Source: Myxococcota bacterium (GTDB lineage: Bacteria > Myxococcota_A > UBA9160 > SMWR01). Taken from it: a stretch of 64,000 nucleotides of DNA. The position numbers and the translations under genes were made by a program. Below, piece by piece: positions 38,844 through 50,672 of the stretch; position 1 is the first letter of the stretch; each line of letters opens with the position of its first letter. Below the pieces are notes generated by a model. The model was given only the letters and a program-made list of their open reading frames with translations. It did no database searches and was not told the DNA's origin. The stretch spans positions 1-64,000 of the forward strand of contig JBCCEW010000016.1 of the NCBI GenBank assembly GCA_039030075.1. Reading direction: 5' to 3'.

Positions 38844-39358
38844 TCGGCGGGCGCCTCCAGGTCGCACGCGTACCACGCGACGTCCCAGTAGCGTTCGAAT
38901 TTCCAGCCGATCTCACGGAACACGCCCACCGGCGTGAAGCCCAGCCCGGTGTGGAGGGCGATCGAGGCGGCGTTCGGCAGGGTCACCCCCGCGAAGGACC
39001 GGTGCACGGCGGGTTCGGCGCGCAGCGCGTCGAGCAACGCCGTGTAGAGCCGGCGTCCCGCGCCGCGCCCGGTGAAGTCGGGCTCGAGGTAGATCGTCGT
39101 CTCGACCGAGCGCGCATAGGCGGGCTTCGGACGATGGCGACCGCTGTGGGCGTAGCCGCGCACCGCGCCGTCCTCTTCCCACACCAGCAACCGATGGGGC
39201 CCCGTGTCGGAGAACTGAGCGAACCACTCCCGTCGGGCCTCGACGCCGAACGGCTCGGTGTCGAAGGTGACCGGCGTCTCGCGCACGTAGTGGTTGTAGA
39301 TCCGCACCAGGTCGGCGAGATCGGATGCCCGTGCCGCGCGAATCGGGCCCAACGTCAA
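38840..39358 (-). CDS. GNAT N-acetyltransferase (phosphinothricin/MnaT-like)
   Basis: The 172-residue product has the signature IYNHYVRETPVTFDTEP near the N-terminus and acetyl-CoA loop EPDFTGRGAGRRLYTALL, with HTGLGFTPVGVFRE at the end. This places it with the phosphinothricin/methionine-derivative acetyltransferases. The natural substrate is unknown. No ATG is in position; TTG at 39358 or 39352 is the likely start, just after the stop of the glycosyltransferase gene, so it is probably the second gene of that transcript. It shares CTAG with the lon stop. Confidence 0.75.
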
Positions 39359-39372
39359 CCCGCGCCCGCCGC

Positions 39373-40605
39373 CTACGATTCGGCGGCGTCGGCCTCGACC
39401 GCGTCGCGGAGCTCGTCGAGGAACTCGGGGAGCGCCGAAGCCACGCGATTCCAGTTCGGGATCTGGGGCACGTCCATCGGCTCGCGCACGAAGTCCAGAC
39501 CGGCGGCGCGCAGCGCACCGGAGAAGGTCTCGACCGCGAGCTCCTCTTCGTGCCGATCGAAGACCAGCCCGTTCAGCATGGCATCGTCGCTGTAGGAGGC
39601 GATCGCGTCCTGGGCCATCCGGCGGTAGGCCGCCGTGAGGGTGTTCAAGAAGCCGGAGTCGAACTCGACGCCGTAGCTCGCGAGGTTGCGGATCGTCGAC
39701 GACGCGATGTCGCGCACCATCCGGTGGAGGCCCCGCGCTGCATCCTCCACCGAGAGTTCCTGGTGGCGGTGGTCGTAGTTCTCGGTGAGATCGACCTGGC
39801 AGATCCGCTTCGGAGAGCAGTTCCGGTAGACCTCGACCAGGGTGCCCACCTCGAGGCCCCAGTCGCTCGGGATCCGATTGATCCGGGCGAGGTCCGTCGT
39901 CATCGACACCTCGCCGGCCAGCGGATACCGGAACGAGTCGAGGTAGTCGAGCAGCGGATGCTGGCCGAGGACCGCCTTCATCGCGCGCAACAGCGGCGTG
40001 ACGAACAGACGCGTCACGCGACCGTAGAGGCGATCGGCCACGCGACCGTAGTAGCCCTTCGCGAACTCGTAGTTCAGGTTCGGGTGGGCGGTCGGGTAGC
40101 AGAGCCGCGCCAGGAGCTCCCGGTCGTAGGTCCGGATGTCGCAGTCGTGCATCGCGATCACCCGAGCGAGATCGGTGGCGAGCACGTAGCCGAACGCGAG
40201 CCAGGTGCTGCGCCCCTTGCCGGGAACCCCGGTCGAGAGGCCCTCGGCTTCGAGGCGGTCGTAGAGCGACATCACTCGGGGACCGCTGTTCCACAGCAGG
40301 ATCGGCGAGCTCCCGTCGACCGTCTTCACGCCTTCGAAGACCTCGCGCATCTCCTCGTACTCGGCGCGCTGGCCCTCTTCGCCCGAGATGCTCACGACGA
40401 TCTGGCGCAAATAGGAAACGCCGCGCAGGGTGTCGACGATGCCCTTCAGGCCCGGCCCATGGAGCTCGGAGTGGAGACAGGGCAGCACGAGCGCGATCGG
40501 GCGCGTGCGCGAGTGGCGCAGCAGATCTGCCTCGAGGCGCCGGTAGTCCGGCTGACCGAGGCGATGCAGGGTGGTAATCGCCCCACCTTGATGAAAATCG
40601 GCCAT
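39373..40605 (-). CDS. GT81-like glucosyl/mannosyl-3-phosphoglycerate synthase-type glycosyltransferase
   Basis: This 410-residue GT-A enzyme has LPCLHSELHGPGLKGI near the N-terminus, a GKGRSTWLAFGY segment and the metal-binding DCD in AMHDCDIRTYDRELLA. EFAKGYYGRVADRLYGRVTRL follows, all typical of the GpgS/MpgS family. Such enzymes join a nucleotide sugar to 3-phosphoglycerate to make precursors of glucosylglycerate or mannosylglycerate, osmolytes or glycolipid headgroups. No phosphatase partner is adjacent. The ATG at 40605 starts MADFHQGG. The exact sugar cannot be read. Confidence 0.65.
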   Translation of the reverse strand: MADFHQGGAITTLHRLGQPDYRRLEADLLRHSRTRPIALVLPCLHSELHGPGLKGIVDTLRGVSYLRQIVVSISGEEGQRAEYEEMREVFEGVKTVDGSSPILLWNSGPRVMSLYDRLEAEGLSTGVPGKGRSTWLAFGYVLATDLARVIAMHDCDIRTYDRELLARLCYPTAHPNLNYEFAKGYYGRVADRLYGRVTRLFVTPLLRAMKAVLGQHPLLDYLDSFRYPLAGEVSMTTDLARINRIPSDWGLEVGTLVEVYRNCSPKRICQVDLTENYDHRHQELSVEDAARGLHRMVRDIASSTIRNLASYGVEFDSGFLNTLTAAYRRMAQDAIASYSDDAMLNGLVFDRHEEELAVETFSGALRAAGLDFVREPMDVPQIPNWNRVASALPEFLDELRDAVEADAAES

Positions 40606-40683
40606 GGGGGAAGACCCTGGCACGGGCGCCGAGACCGGTCAACTGGCGTTCGGAAACCCGCCAGCGCGGGCGTCGGGCGGGGC

Positions 40684-41016
40684 CTAGGCCTCGATGTCGG
40701 CGACGGCCTCTTCGAGGAGCGCCTGGGCGGCCGGATCGACCTCCACGAACTCCAGGCCGACGTCGGTGGTGATCGGGTCCACCTCGGTGGACCAGGCCAC
40801 GCGACCCACCGCGACGATCGTGTGATCGCCGAGGTTGAACGTCACGCGCAGGATCTCGCCCAGGTCGATCTCGCATCCGACGGCCTCGAAGCGGATCCCT
40901 CCCGTCGAGAGGTCCCGGCTCACACCGAGAAGATCGCGCGCCTCGACGGGCGCGAAGGAGATCACCTGATCCGTCTCGATCCGGCGGTACTTGCGACGTT
41001 CTTGGTTCCCACCCAT
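40684..41016 (-). CDS. PilZ domain protein
   Basis: This is a single-domain 110-residue protein (ATG at 41016; a GTG four codons upstream is possible). It has RRKYRRIET, with the Arg pair, and SRDLSTGGIRFEA, the D-x-S-x-x-G half of the c-di-GMP-binding signature, separated as in canonical PilZ. It probably binds c-di-GMP and regulates a partner. It lies just upstream of the GT81-like gene on the same strand, which may or may not be the target. Confidence 0.8.
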   Translation of the reverse strand: MGGNQERRKYRRIETDQVISFAPVEARDLLGVSRDLSTGGIRFEAVGCEIDLGEILRVTFNLGDHTIVAVGRVAWSTEVDPITTDVGLEFVEVDPAAQALLEEAVADIEA

Positions 41017-41030
41017 TGGAAGCCCCACTT

Positions 41031-41046
41031 GCGGCAGGCCTGCCGC
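41031..41046. promoter_or_regulatory. 16-base perfect palindrome upstream of the PilZ gene
   Basis: GCGGCAGG and its exact complement CCTGCCGC abut with no spacer 15 bases upstream of the PilZ ATG; a further imperfect GATTC-GGCG-GAATC hairpin lies at about 41055-41068. It could be an operator or the terminator of the DinB-like gene. Confidence 0.35.
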
Positions 41047-41104
41047 CTCCCCCTGATTCGGCGGAATCGGGGGCGGGCTTGAGCGGGGTGCGAGCTTTTC
41101 AAGC

Positions 41105-41142
41105 GGGTGGGAACAGGGCTTTCACGAGGGTGGGAACAGGGC
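41105..41142. repeat. Two 15-base direct copies at the 3' end of the DinB-like gene
   Basis: GGGTGGGAACAGGGC occurs at 41105-41119 and 41128-41142, 23 bases apart. The inner copy encodes part of the clamp-binding C-terminus of the gene at 41122; the outer copy lies just past its stop, in another frame. It looks like a short tandem duplication. Confidence 0.8.
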
Positions 41143-42189
41143 CAGCTGCCGCTCGGCGTCGCCGGCGGGTGCCAGCCGGGAGAGCTGGATGCCCAGCCCT
41201 CGGACCGCGCGCGCCCCGGCCTGGGTGCGATCGAGCAGGCGTGCGGCGGCCTCGCGCAGGTCCGCGGCCGCGAAGACCGGCGCCGGTAGGGTCGCGCTGC
41301 GGGTCGTAGTCTGCTGATCCACGAAGCGGACCTTCACGGCGATCCGTCCGGCCGCGAGCCCCATCCGGACCAGCTCCTCCTCGAGCTGCTGGGCCAGCCC
41401 GGCCAGCTGCTCGGCGAAGCTCCGCAGATCGCTGCTCTCCCCCTGGAGGCGCGACTCGCGACTCAGGCTCTTCGGATGCTGGGCTCCGCGCACGGGCTCG
41501 GCGTCGCTGCCGGTGGCGCAGGCGTGGATCCGCAGGCCATGCGGGCCGAACACCTCTTGCAGCCGGTCGCGACCCAGCGCCGCCACATCGCGGATCGTGT
41601 GCGCACCCAGGGCGGCCAGGCTCGCGGCCGTCTTCCGCCCGACCCCGTCGAGCCGATCGGCGGGAAGGGGTGCCAGGAACGCCGCCTCGCCGCCGGGCTC
41701 CACTTCGCGGATTCCGCCGTCGCCGTTCACTTGGTCGGCGGCCAGCCGCGCCAGGAACTTGCTCGCCGCGATCCCCACCCGGAGCGGGAGCTGTAGCTCC
41801 GCCGTCACCCGCTCCTGCCAGATCCGCGCGAGCTCCCCGGCGGTTTCCCCCCGACCGCCGAGATCCGCGTAGGCGCCACCGAGGCCGAAGGGCTCGATCT
41901 TCGGCTCGGTCGCGCGCAACACCGTGAAGAGTCGGCGCGAGACCTCGCGGTAGCGCGGCATGTCGGTGCGCACGGCCTTCGCCTGCGGGCAGGTGCGCAG
42001 CGCCTCGAGCATGGTCATCTCGAGAGTGACCCCGGAGGCCTGTGCATCGGCGCTCGCGGCCTGCACACGACCACGCTTGCGCGGATCCCCCCCGACGACC
42101 ACCGGCCGATCGGCCAGGTTCGGATCGTCGGCGCGGGCGACCGCGGCGTAGAAACCCGGGACCTCCGCGAAGACCACGCAGCGTGACAT
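41122..42189 (-). CDS. Catalytically dead DinB/Y-family polymerase homologue with beta-clamp motif
   Basis: This 355-residue protein follows DinB throughout: N-terminal FYAAVARADDPNLADRPVVVGG, then IEPFGLGGAYADL, helix-hairpin-helix LPADRLDGVGRKTAASLAALG, little finger and C-terminal QLALFPPS, a beta-clamp-binding motif. The catalytic carboxylates are gone. The DMDAFYA Asp pair is replaced in AEVPGFYAA (Glu9, Pro11), and the SIDEAY pair Asp-Glu is Gly104-Gly105. It should therefore bind clamp and perhaps DNA without polymerising, like ImuB in the ImuAB-DnaE2 mutasome. No imuA or dnaE2 is in the window. Confidence 0.85.
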   Translation of the reverse strand: MSRCVVFAEVPGFYAAVARADDPNLADRPVVVGGDPRKRGRVQAASADAQASGVTLEMTMLEALRTCPQAKAVRTDMPRYREVSRRLFTVLRATEPKIEPFGLGGAYADLGGRGETAGELARIWQERVTAELQLPLRVGIAASKFLARLAADQVNGDGGIREVEPGGEAAFLAPLPADRLDGVGRKTAASLAALGAHTIRDVAALGRDRLQEVFGPHGLRIHACATGSDAEPVRGAQHPKSLSRESRLQGESSDLRSFAEQLAGLAQQLEEELVRMGLAAGRIAVKVRFVDQQTTTRSATLPAPVFAAADLREAAARLLDRTQAGARAVRGLGIQLSRLAPAGDAERQLALFPPS

Positions 42190-42196
42190 GGAGAGG

Positions 42197-45807
<3,611 letters not shown>

Positions 45808-45847
45808 GGGCCGAGGGTTCGCACCGCGGATCCGGCTCCCGACCCCC

Positions 45848-47029
45848 ATGACAGTTCTCGGTCTCGACCAGCTGATGGCGCGGGGCGTGCGCGGCAAGCG
45901 CGTGTTCGTGCGCTCCGACCTCAACGTCCCGCTCAAGGACGGCGTGATCACCGACGACACCCGCGTGCGGGCGTCGTTGCCGACGCTGCATCGCCTCCTC
46001 GACGGCGGTGCACGCGTGGTGGTGAGCTCGCACCTGGGTCGCCCGAAGGGCCAGGCGAAGCCCGAGTTCTCTCTCCGACCGGTCGCCCCGCGCATGGCCG
46101 AGCTGCTCGGGCGCGGCGTGTCGTTTTGCGAGGACACGATCGGCGCCTCCGCGCGTGAGGCGGTGGACGGCCTGGGCGACGGCCAGCTGTTGCTGCTCGA
46201 GAACCTGCGCTTCCACCCGGGGGAAGAGAAGAACGACGCCGACTTCGCCAAAGCGTTGGCCGAACTCGCCGATGTCTACGTGAACGACGCGTTCGGGACA
46301 GCACATCGTGCGCACGCCTCGACGGCGGGAGTCACCGCCTACGTCGAGTCCGTGGCCGCCGGCGCGCTCCTCGAGAGCGAGCTCGAGCACCTGCGCGTCG
46401 TCCGGGAGCCCGAGCGACCGCTGATGGTCGTCCTCGGCGGCGCCAAGGTGTCGGACAAGCTCGCCGTCCTCGAAGCCCTCGCCCCGCACGCCGACATCCT
46501 CGCGATCGGTGGCGCCATGTCGTACACGTTCATGGCGGCGCGGGGCGAAGCCGTCGGGGCTTCGCTGATGGAGCCGGATCGCATCGAGGACGCGCGCGCC
46601 ATCCTGCGCTCGGCCGAGGAGACCGGTCGCGAGCTTCTGCTCCCCACCGATCACGTCATCGCCCAGGACGTCGCGCCGGGTGCCGCCACCCAGACCGTGA
46701 CCTCCATCCCCGAAGGATGGATGGGCGTGGACATCGGCCCCGAGACCGCCGCGCGCTATGCCGAGGCGATCGGGAAGGCACGCACCTTCTTCTGGAACGG
46801 TCCGATGGGCGTCTTCGAAATCCCCGAGTTCGCGAACGGCACCGCCCAGGTGGCCCGCGCCGCGGCAGCGACCGACGCCACCTCGGTGATCGGTGGCGGT
46901 GACTCCCTGGCTGCGATCAACCAACTGAAGCTGGGCGACCAGATCACCCACCTTTCGACCGGCGGCGGCGCCTCGCTCGAGTACGTCCAGGGGCTGCTGC
47001 TTCCCGGCGTGGCTGCGCTCGACCGCTAG
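45848..47029 (+). CDS. pgk: Phosphoglycerate kinase
   Basis: This 393-residue protein transfers phosphate from 1,3-bisphosphoglycerate to ADP. It has VFVRSDLNVPL, SHLGRPKG, LLENLRFHPGEEKND, VLGGAKVSDKL and FWNGPMGVFE, with the C-terminal GGGDSLAA and STGGGASLEY loops that bind nucleotide. It starts at ATG 40 bases after gap. Confidence 0.97.
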   Translation: MTVLGLDQLMARGVRGKRVFVRSDLNVPLKDGVITDDTRVRASLPTLHRLLDGGARVVVSSHLGRPKGQAKPEFSLRPVAPRMAELLGRGVSFCEDTIGASAREAVDGLGDGQLLLLENLRFHPGEEKNDADFAKALAELADVYVNDAFGTAHRAHASTAGVTAYVESVAAGALLESELEHLRVVREPERPLMVVLGGAKVSDKLAVLEALAPHADILAIGGAMSYTFMAARGEAVGASLMEPDRIEDARAILRSAEETGRELLLPTDHVIAQDVAPGAATQTVTSIPEGWMGVDIGPETAARYAEAIGKARTFFWNGPMGVFEIPEFANGTAQVARAAAATDATSVIGGGDSLAAINQLKLGDQITHLSTGGGASLEYVQGLLLPGVAALDR

Positions 47030-47042
47030 CACGCCCGCCACC

Positions 47043-47060
47043 GCCCCGCGTCCGCGGGGC
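47043..47060 (+). terminator. GC-rich hairpin between pgk and tpiA
   Basis: GCCCCGC and GCGGGGC form a 7-bp stem with a four-base loop just after the pgk stop. No T-run follows, so it may only moderate read-through or stabilise the upstream message. Confidence 0.4.
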
Positions 47061-47091
47061 CTGCAACGACCCATCGTCAGGAAGGACTCCC

Positions 47092-47844
47092 GTGCGCCGA
47101 CCCATCCTCGCCGCCAACTGGAAGATGCAGAAGAACCGGGACGAGGCCGCCAGCTTCGCTGCGGACTTCGTGCCCCGAGTGAAGGACGCCGACGTGGATG
47201 TCGTCGTCGCCCCACCCTTCACCGCACTCGACCGCCTCGGGCAGGCGCTGGCGGGCTCGAACGTCGCGTTGGCCGCGCAGAACGTGAACCCGGAGCCGAA
47301 GGGCGCGTTCACCGGCGAGATCGCACCCAGCATGCTCGTCGACCTCGGCTGTCGCTACACCATCGTGGGCCACAGCGAGCGCCGCACGCTCTACGGCGAG
47401 ACCGACGCGTTCGTCGCCGAGAAGGCAGCCGCGCTCTTCGCGGCCGGCATCCTCCCGATCGTGTGCTGCGGTGAGTCGCTGGAGGAGCGCGAAGCCGGTC
47501 GGACCACCGACGTCGTGGGCTCCCAGCTCGAGGGCAGCCTCGCGCAGGTGCCGGACGATCGCGCGGCCGAGCTCGTCGTTGCCTACGAGCCGATCTGGGC
47601 GATCGGCACCGGGAAGACCGCGACCCCGGAGATGGCCCAGGAGGTCCACGCCTCGATCCGCGCCCAGCTCAAGACCCGCTTCGGGGACGCGGGAGACGCG
47701 ATCCGGATCCAGTACGGCGGCTCGGTCAAGCCCGAGAACGTCGATGAGCTGATGGCCCAGCCCGACATCGACGGCGCGCTGGTGGGCGGCGCCAGCCTCG
47801 ACCCGGAAGCCTTCGCCCGCATCGTCCACTTCGAAGCGCGCTAA
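47092..47844 (+). CDS. tpiA: Triosephosphate isomerase
   Basis: The 250-residue barrel starts at GTG. It has N-terminal ANWKMQKN (catalytic Lys), IVGHSERR (catalytic His), the active-site loop VVAYEPIWAIGTGKTATP (catalytic Glu) and IQYGGSVKPEN. It interconverts glyceraldehyde-3-phosphate and dihydroxyacetone phosphate. Confidence 0.97.
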   Translation: MRRPILAANWKMQKNRDEAASFAADFVPRVKDADVDVVVAPPFTALDRLGQALAGSNVALAAQNVNPEPKGAFTGEIAPSMLVDLGCRYTIVGHSERRTLYGETDAFVAEKAAALFAAGILPIVCCGESLEEREAGRTTDVVGSQLEGSLAQVPDDRAAELVVAYEPIWAIGTGKTATPEMAQEVHASIRAQLKTRFGDAGDAIRIQYGGSVKPENVDELMAQPDIDGALVGGASLDPEAFARIVHFEAR

Positions 47845-47902
47845 CCTCCCTCTCCCGCTGGAGCCTCCGGCCTCGCCCCGCCCCCCCGCACAGGATTCCA
47901 CC

Positions 47903-48274
47903 ATGGACGTCGTCATTACGGTTCTCCACATCATCGTCTGCATCTTCCTCGTCGCGGTGGTCCTGCTGCAGCGCGGCAAAGGAGCGCAGGTGGGCGCCGT
48001 CTTCGGTGGCGGCGGCGGAGCCACGATGTTCGGCGGCCGCGGGGCCGGCAACTTCCTGACGAAGCTCACCGCCGCGGCGGCGACCATCTTCATGATCACC
48101 AGCCTCTCTCTCTCCTACCTCGGCATCAGCGGCTCGGACGAGCGGCTCTTCGAGGATGGGATCGAGGAGGAGGCGGCAGCCGCGGAGAGCGAGGCGTCGT
48201 TCTTCGAGGAAGTCGAAACCCCGACCGAGGCGCCCGAAACGGCTCCGGCACCGGTCGAGGGCAGCGACGGCTGA
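47903..48274 (+). CDS. secG: Preprotein translocase subunit SecG
   Basis: The 123-residue protein has the two SecG helices (about 2-20 and 52-71) joined by LLQRGKGAQVGAVFGGGGGATMFGGRGAGNFL, the conserved cytoplasmic loop. The C-terminal 45 residues are an acidic, Pro-rich extension beyond the usual length. SecG assists SecYE-SecA protein export. The tpiA-secG-tRNA-Leu order is common in bacteria. Confidence 0.93.
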   Translation: MDVVITVLHIIVCIFLVAVVLLQRGKGAQVGAVFGGGGGATMFGGRGAGNFLTKLTAAAATIFMITSLSLSYLGISGSDERLFEDGIEEEAAAAESEASFFEEVETPTEAPETAPAPVEGSDG

Positions 48275-48289
48275 TCCTCTGTCCCTCGA

Positions 48290-48317
48290 TTGTGGGGGAC
48301 CCGGCGTTCGGTATGCT
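48290..48317 (+). promoter_or_regulatory. Promoter of tRNA-Leu(GAG)
   Basis: TTGTGG (48290-48295), 16 bases, then TATGCT (48312-48317). The +1 falls about 12 bases before the mature tRNA. It lies between the secG stop and the tRNA. Confidence 0.55.
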
Positions 48318-48335
48318 CGGCGCCCGGCGAGTCAC

Positions 48336-48422
48336 GCGGCAGTGGCGGAATTGGTAGACGCACCAGCTTGAGGGGCTGGCGGGGGCAACCCCGTGGAGGT
48401 TCGAATCCTCTCTGCCGCACCA
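48336..48422 (+). tRNA. tRNA-Leu, anticodon GAG
   Basis: The acceptor stem GCGGCAG/CTGCCGC, D-arm TGGCGGAATTGGTAGACGC, anticodon stem CCAGC/GCTGG with loop TTGAGGG (anticodon GAG at 48370-48372), a long variable arm and T-loop GGTTCGAATCC are all present. CCA is encoded at 48420-48422. Confidence 0.96.
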
Positions 48423-48463
48423 CTCGACCGGCTTCGCGCCCTTCCCGGCGCGCCCAGCCGGAG

Positions 48464-48970
48464 CTAGCCGATCTCGATCGGCAGAGCGCGACCGCTCGCG
48501 TCCCAGGCAGCGCAGTCTTCACGCGGCCCGTCCAGGAAGCGCTGGCGCACCTCCCCGGCGAGTACGAGCAGCAGGACGGCTGCGCCGAGGGACCACACCC
48601 CGGCCGCCACGAGAGACCAACCGGCCAGCCAGCCACCGCTGCGTCGCAGACGGGCGGCCGGGTCGACGAGATGTCGCGGCCACCGCACCCACCGCCGTTC
48701 GCTGTGGACGCGAGGTCGAGTCGTGGCGGGCAGGAACGACTGACGCGCGGTCGCGGCCCGGGTTTCGCGGAGGAGCGCGTCGCCGCCACAGCGTCCGCAC
48801 AGCTTCATGCGGAGCAGGTGGCGCCAGGCGCAATAAAGCGCTCCCGGAAAGCCGCCAACCAGCCAACCCAGCACCTCGACGTCGTCGTGTCCGTCCAGGC
48901 GGGTGTCGGCGACCGCGGTCGCCCCGCAGTCCGCACACACCATTCGAGGGGAAGGCCAGGTCCGCTTCAT
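48464..48970 (-). CDS. Zinc-ribbon membrane protein, function unknown
   Basis: The 168-residue protein (ATG at 48970) has two knuckles, VCADCG near residue 12 and LCGRCG near 57, which can form one zinc site. One hydrophobic segment lies near residues 116-138. I do not recognise the family. It is the last gene of the long leftward run that begins at dnaK. Confidence 0.55.
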   Translation of the reverse strand: MKRTWPSPRMVCADCGATAVADTRLDGHDDVEVLGWLVGGFPGALYCAWRHLLRMKLCGRCGGDALLRETRAATARQSFLPATTRPRVHSERRWVRWPRHLVDPAARLRRSGGWLAGWSLVAAGVWSLGAAVLLLVLAGEVRQRFLDGPREDCAAWDASGRALPIEIG

Positions 48971-49052
48971 GCCCGACGCATCGGCGCACGAACCGGCAAC
49001 CTTTACCAAGAAGCTCGACGATTCCGTCTACGTGAAAACGCCGAGCTGGCGA

Positions 49053-49706
49053 CTAGGCGTTTCGTGACGCCCGCCGGCCGCGCTCCTTCGCCACCCAGCG
49101 GCGGTAGGCCTCGTAGGGCAGCGCGCCCGTCACGGCGACGTCGTAGTCAGCCAGCCGCACGGCGGGGACACCCGTCGCACCGCAACCGATCGCCTCCTGA
49201 TGCTCCGCGTGCACGGCCGCGACGATGTCATCATCGGCGTGGCGATCGAAGGCGTCGCCAGCGAGTTGCAGCTCGTCCCAGAGCGCGCGGAGCGTCCGAG
49301 CGTCGGAGATGTCCTGGTTCTGTTCGAAGTAGGCCACGAGCAGGCGCTGGTGCATGCGCCGAAACGCCTCTTCGCCGACCAGACGCGCCGCCTTCGCCAC
49401 CTGATGGGCGGGCACGCTGTGGGACGGCGGAGGCGCATCGCTGGCCCAGATCCGGAAGGAACCGCTGTCCTCCTCGGATGCGGGGCGCTGCCAAGATCGC
49501 GTATACGCGCGGAACTTCTCGGGGTCGCGACCACCACGAGGCTCCGGGCGCAACAGGTAGCTCCGCCACTCGATCTCGACGTCGGGCTCCTCGACCTCGA
49601 GACGATGCAATCGCACCGAAGCGTTGAAGCACCACGGACACAGGTAGTCGGAGTATGCGATCAATCGAATCGGCGGACTCTGCGTAGCCGGGTCGGGAGC
49701 GCTCAC
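49053..49706 (-). CDS. DsbA-family/FrnE-like thiol oxidoreductase
   Basis: This 217-residue GTG-start protein has a thioredoxin-like fold with CPWC (Cys23, Cys26) after YSDYLC and the cis-proline loop ATGVPAV near the end, separated by a helical insert. This is the FrnE/DsbA-like branch related to 2-hydroxychromene-2-carboxylate isomerase. There is no signal peptide, so it is probably cytoplasmic, where FrnE proteins act in redox stress. Confidence 0.8.
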   Translation of the reverse strand: MSAPDPATQSPPIRLIAYSDYLCPWCFNASVRLHRLEVEEPDVEIEWRSYLLRPEPRGGRDPEKFRAYTRSWQRPASEEDSGSFRIWASDAPPPSHSVPAHQVAKAARLVGEEAFRRMHQRLLVAYFEQNQDISDARTLRALWDELQLAGDAFDRHADDDIVAAVHAEHQEAIGCGATGVPAVRLADYDVAVTGALPYEAYRRWVAKERGRRASRNA

Positions 49707-49734
49707 GCCGGCATCCTACCCCACGCAGATCCGG

Positions 49735-50214
49735 CTAGTCGGCCAGACTTCCGTAGCGACCGCGGTGATAGAGGAGTGGCTCCCGGTCGGAGTAGCGGAC
49801 GGCGGCGACCTCGCCGACACACACCACGTGATCTCCGTGCTCGTGGAGCGCGGCGACCCGGCAATCCAGGTTCGCGACGGCGCCCTGGAGGAGCGGCGCC
49901 CCGGTCTCCGCGGTGTCGGTAGTCAGCCCCTCGAACCGGGTCCACTCGTCCTTCTTCGAGGCGAACTTGTTCGAGAGGGCTTCCTGGTCTCGCGCCAGGA
50001 TGTTGACGGCGAACACGCCACCATCACGAATCACCGGCAACGTGTTCGCCTCGCGATCCGCGCAGACGAGCACCAGCGGCGGCGATAGCGACACCTCGGT
50101 GAACGCGGAGACGGTCATGCCGTGCACGCGCTCTTCGTGGCGTGCCGTCACGATGGTGACCCCGGTGGCCCAGCGACCGAGGACCTGCTTGAACTCCTCC
50201 GCCTCGACGCTCAT
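49735..50214 (-). CDS. Flavin reductase (HpaC-like, FMN-binding split barrel)
   Basis: The 159-residue protein matches the flavin reductase-like domain: RWATGVTIVTA, HGMTVSAFTEVSLSPPLVLVCADREANT, GVFAVNILARDQEALSNKFA and GDHVVCVGEV. It would supply reduced flavin to a monooxygenase. No monooxygenase gene is nearby. The ATG at 50214 overlaps the preceding gene by four bases. Confidence 0.85.
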   Translation of the reverse strand: MSVEAEEFKQVLGRWATGVTIVTARHEERVHGMTVSAFTEVSLSPPLVLVCADREANTLPVIRDGGVFAVNILARDQEALSNKFASKKDEWTRFEGLTTDTAETGAPLLQGAVANLDCRVAALHEHGDHVVCVGEVAAVRYSDREPLLYHRGRYGSLAD

Positions 50215-50615
50215 CGTGCTCCCTGCCTCCCGGCTCCGCGCTGCCAGGCGGGCTGGGTCTGGATGACCTCGATCCTCCGAACGCGACCCACGACGTCGGC
50301 GGCTTCGGAGGGGCGCCAGTATACGTGGACGCGCGCGCCCTGCCCGATCTGCGGGAGGAGCGCGCGCTGCCCGTGCATCGATACGACCGCGCGCGTCAGC
50401 ACCGCCCCGGACACGTCGAGCCGGAAGGCCGCGTGCTCGCCCTTGCGGAGGCGGGAGGCCGCCTCGCCGTCGCCCGGCCGGTGCACCTCGAGCAGGCACG
50501 TCTTCGTCTGCGGGTCGTAGCCGAGCCAGCGCCCTTCGGATTTCACACTGAGCGCCCACGAGGGGAACGCCCCCAGGAACAGACACGCCAGGAGCGCCCA
50601 GAGCCGTACCCACAT
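50211..50615 (-). CDS. Small exported protein, function unknown
   Basis: The 134-residue protein has a clear signal peptide (about 1-22, ending SWALS). GGAGGAGG sits a few bases before the ATG at 50615. The mature part is beta-rich, with one Cys; no family is recognised. It overlaps the flavin reductase start. Confidence 0.6.
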   Translation of the reverse strand: MWVRLWALLACLFLGAFPSWALSVKSEGRWLGYDPQTKTCLLEVHRPGDGEAASRLRKGEHAAFRLDVSGAVLTRAVVSMHGQRALLPQIGQGARVHVYWRPSEAADVVGRVRRIEVIQTQPAWQRGAGRQGAR

Positions 50616-50672
50616 CGCCACCTCCTCCGCGGCGACGACCTTCCGGATCCGAGACCGGAAGCGGCGGAGCCG

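Noticed and set aside
41122-42189. Annotating this gene as active DNA polymerase IV
   Set aside because: The catalytic acidic residues are missing at all positions that can be aligned.
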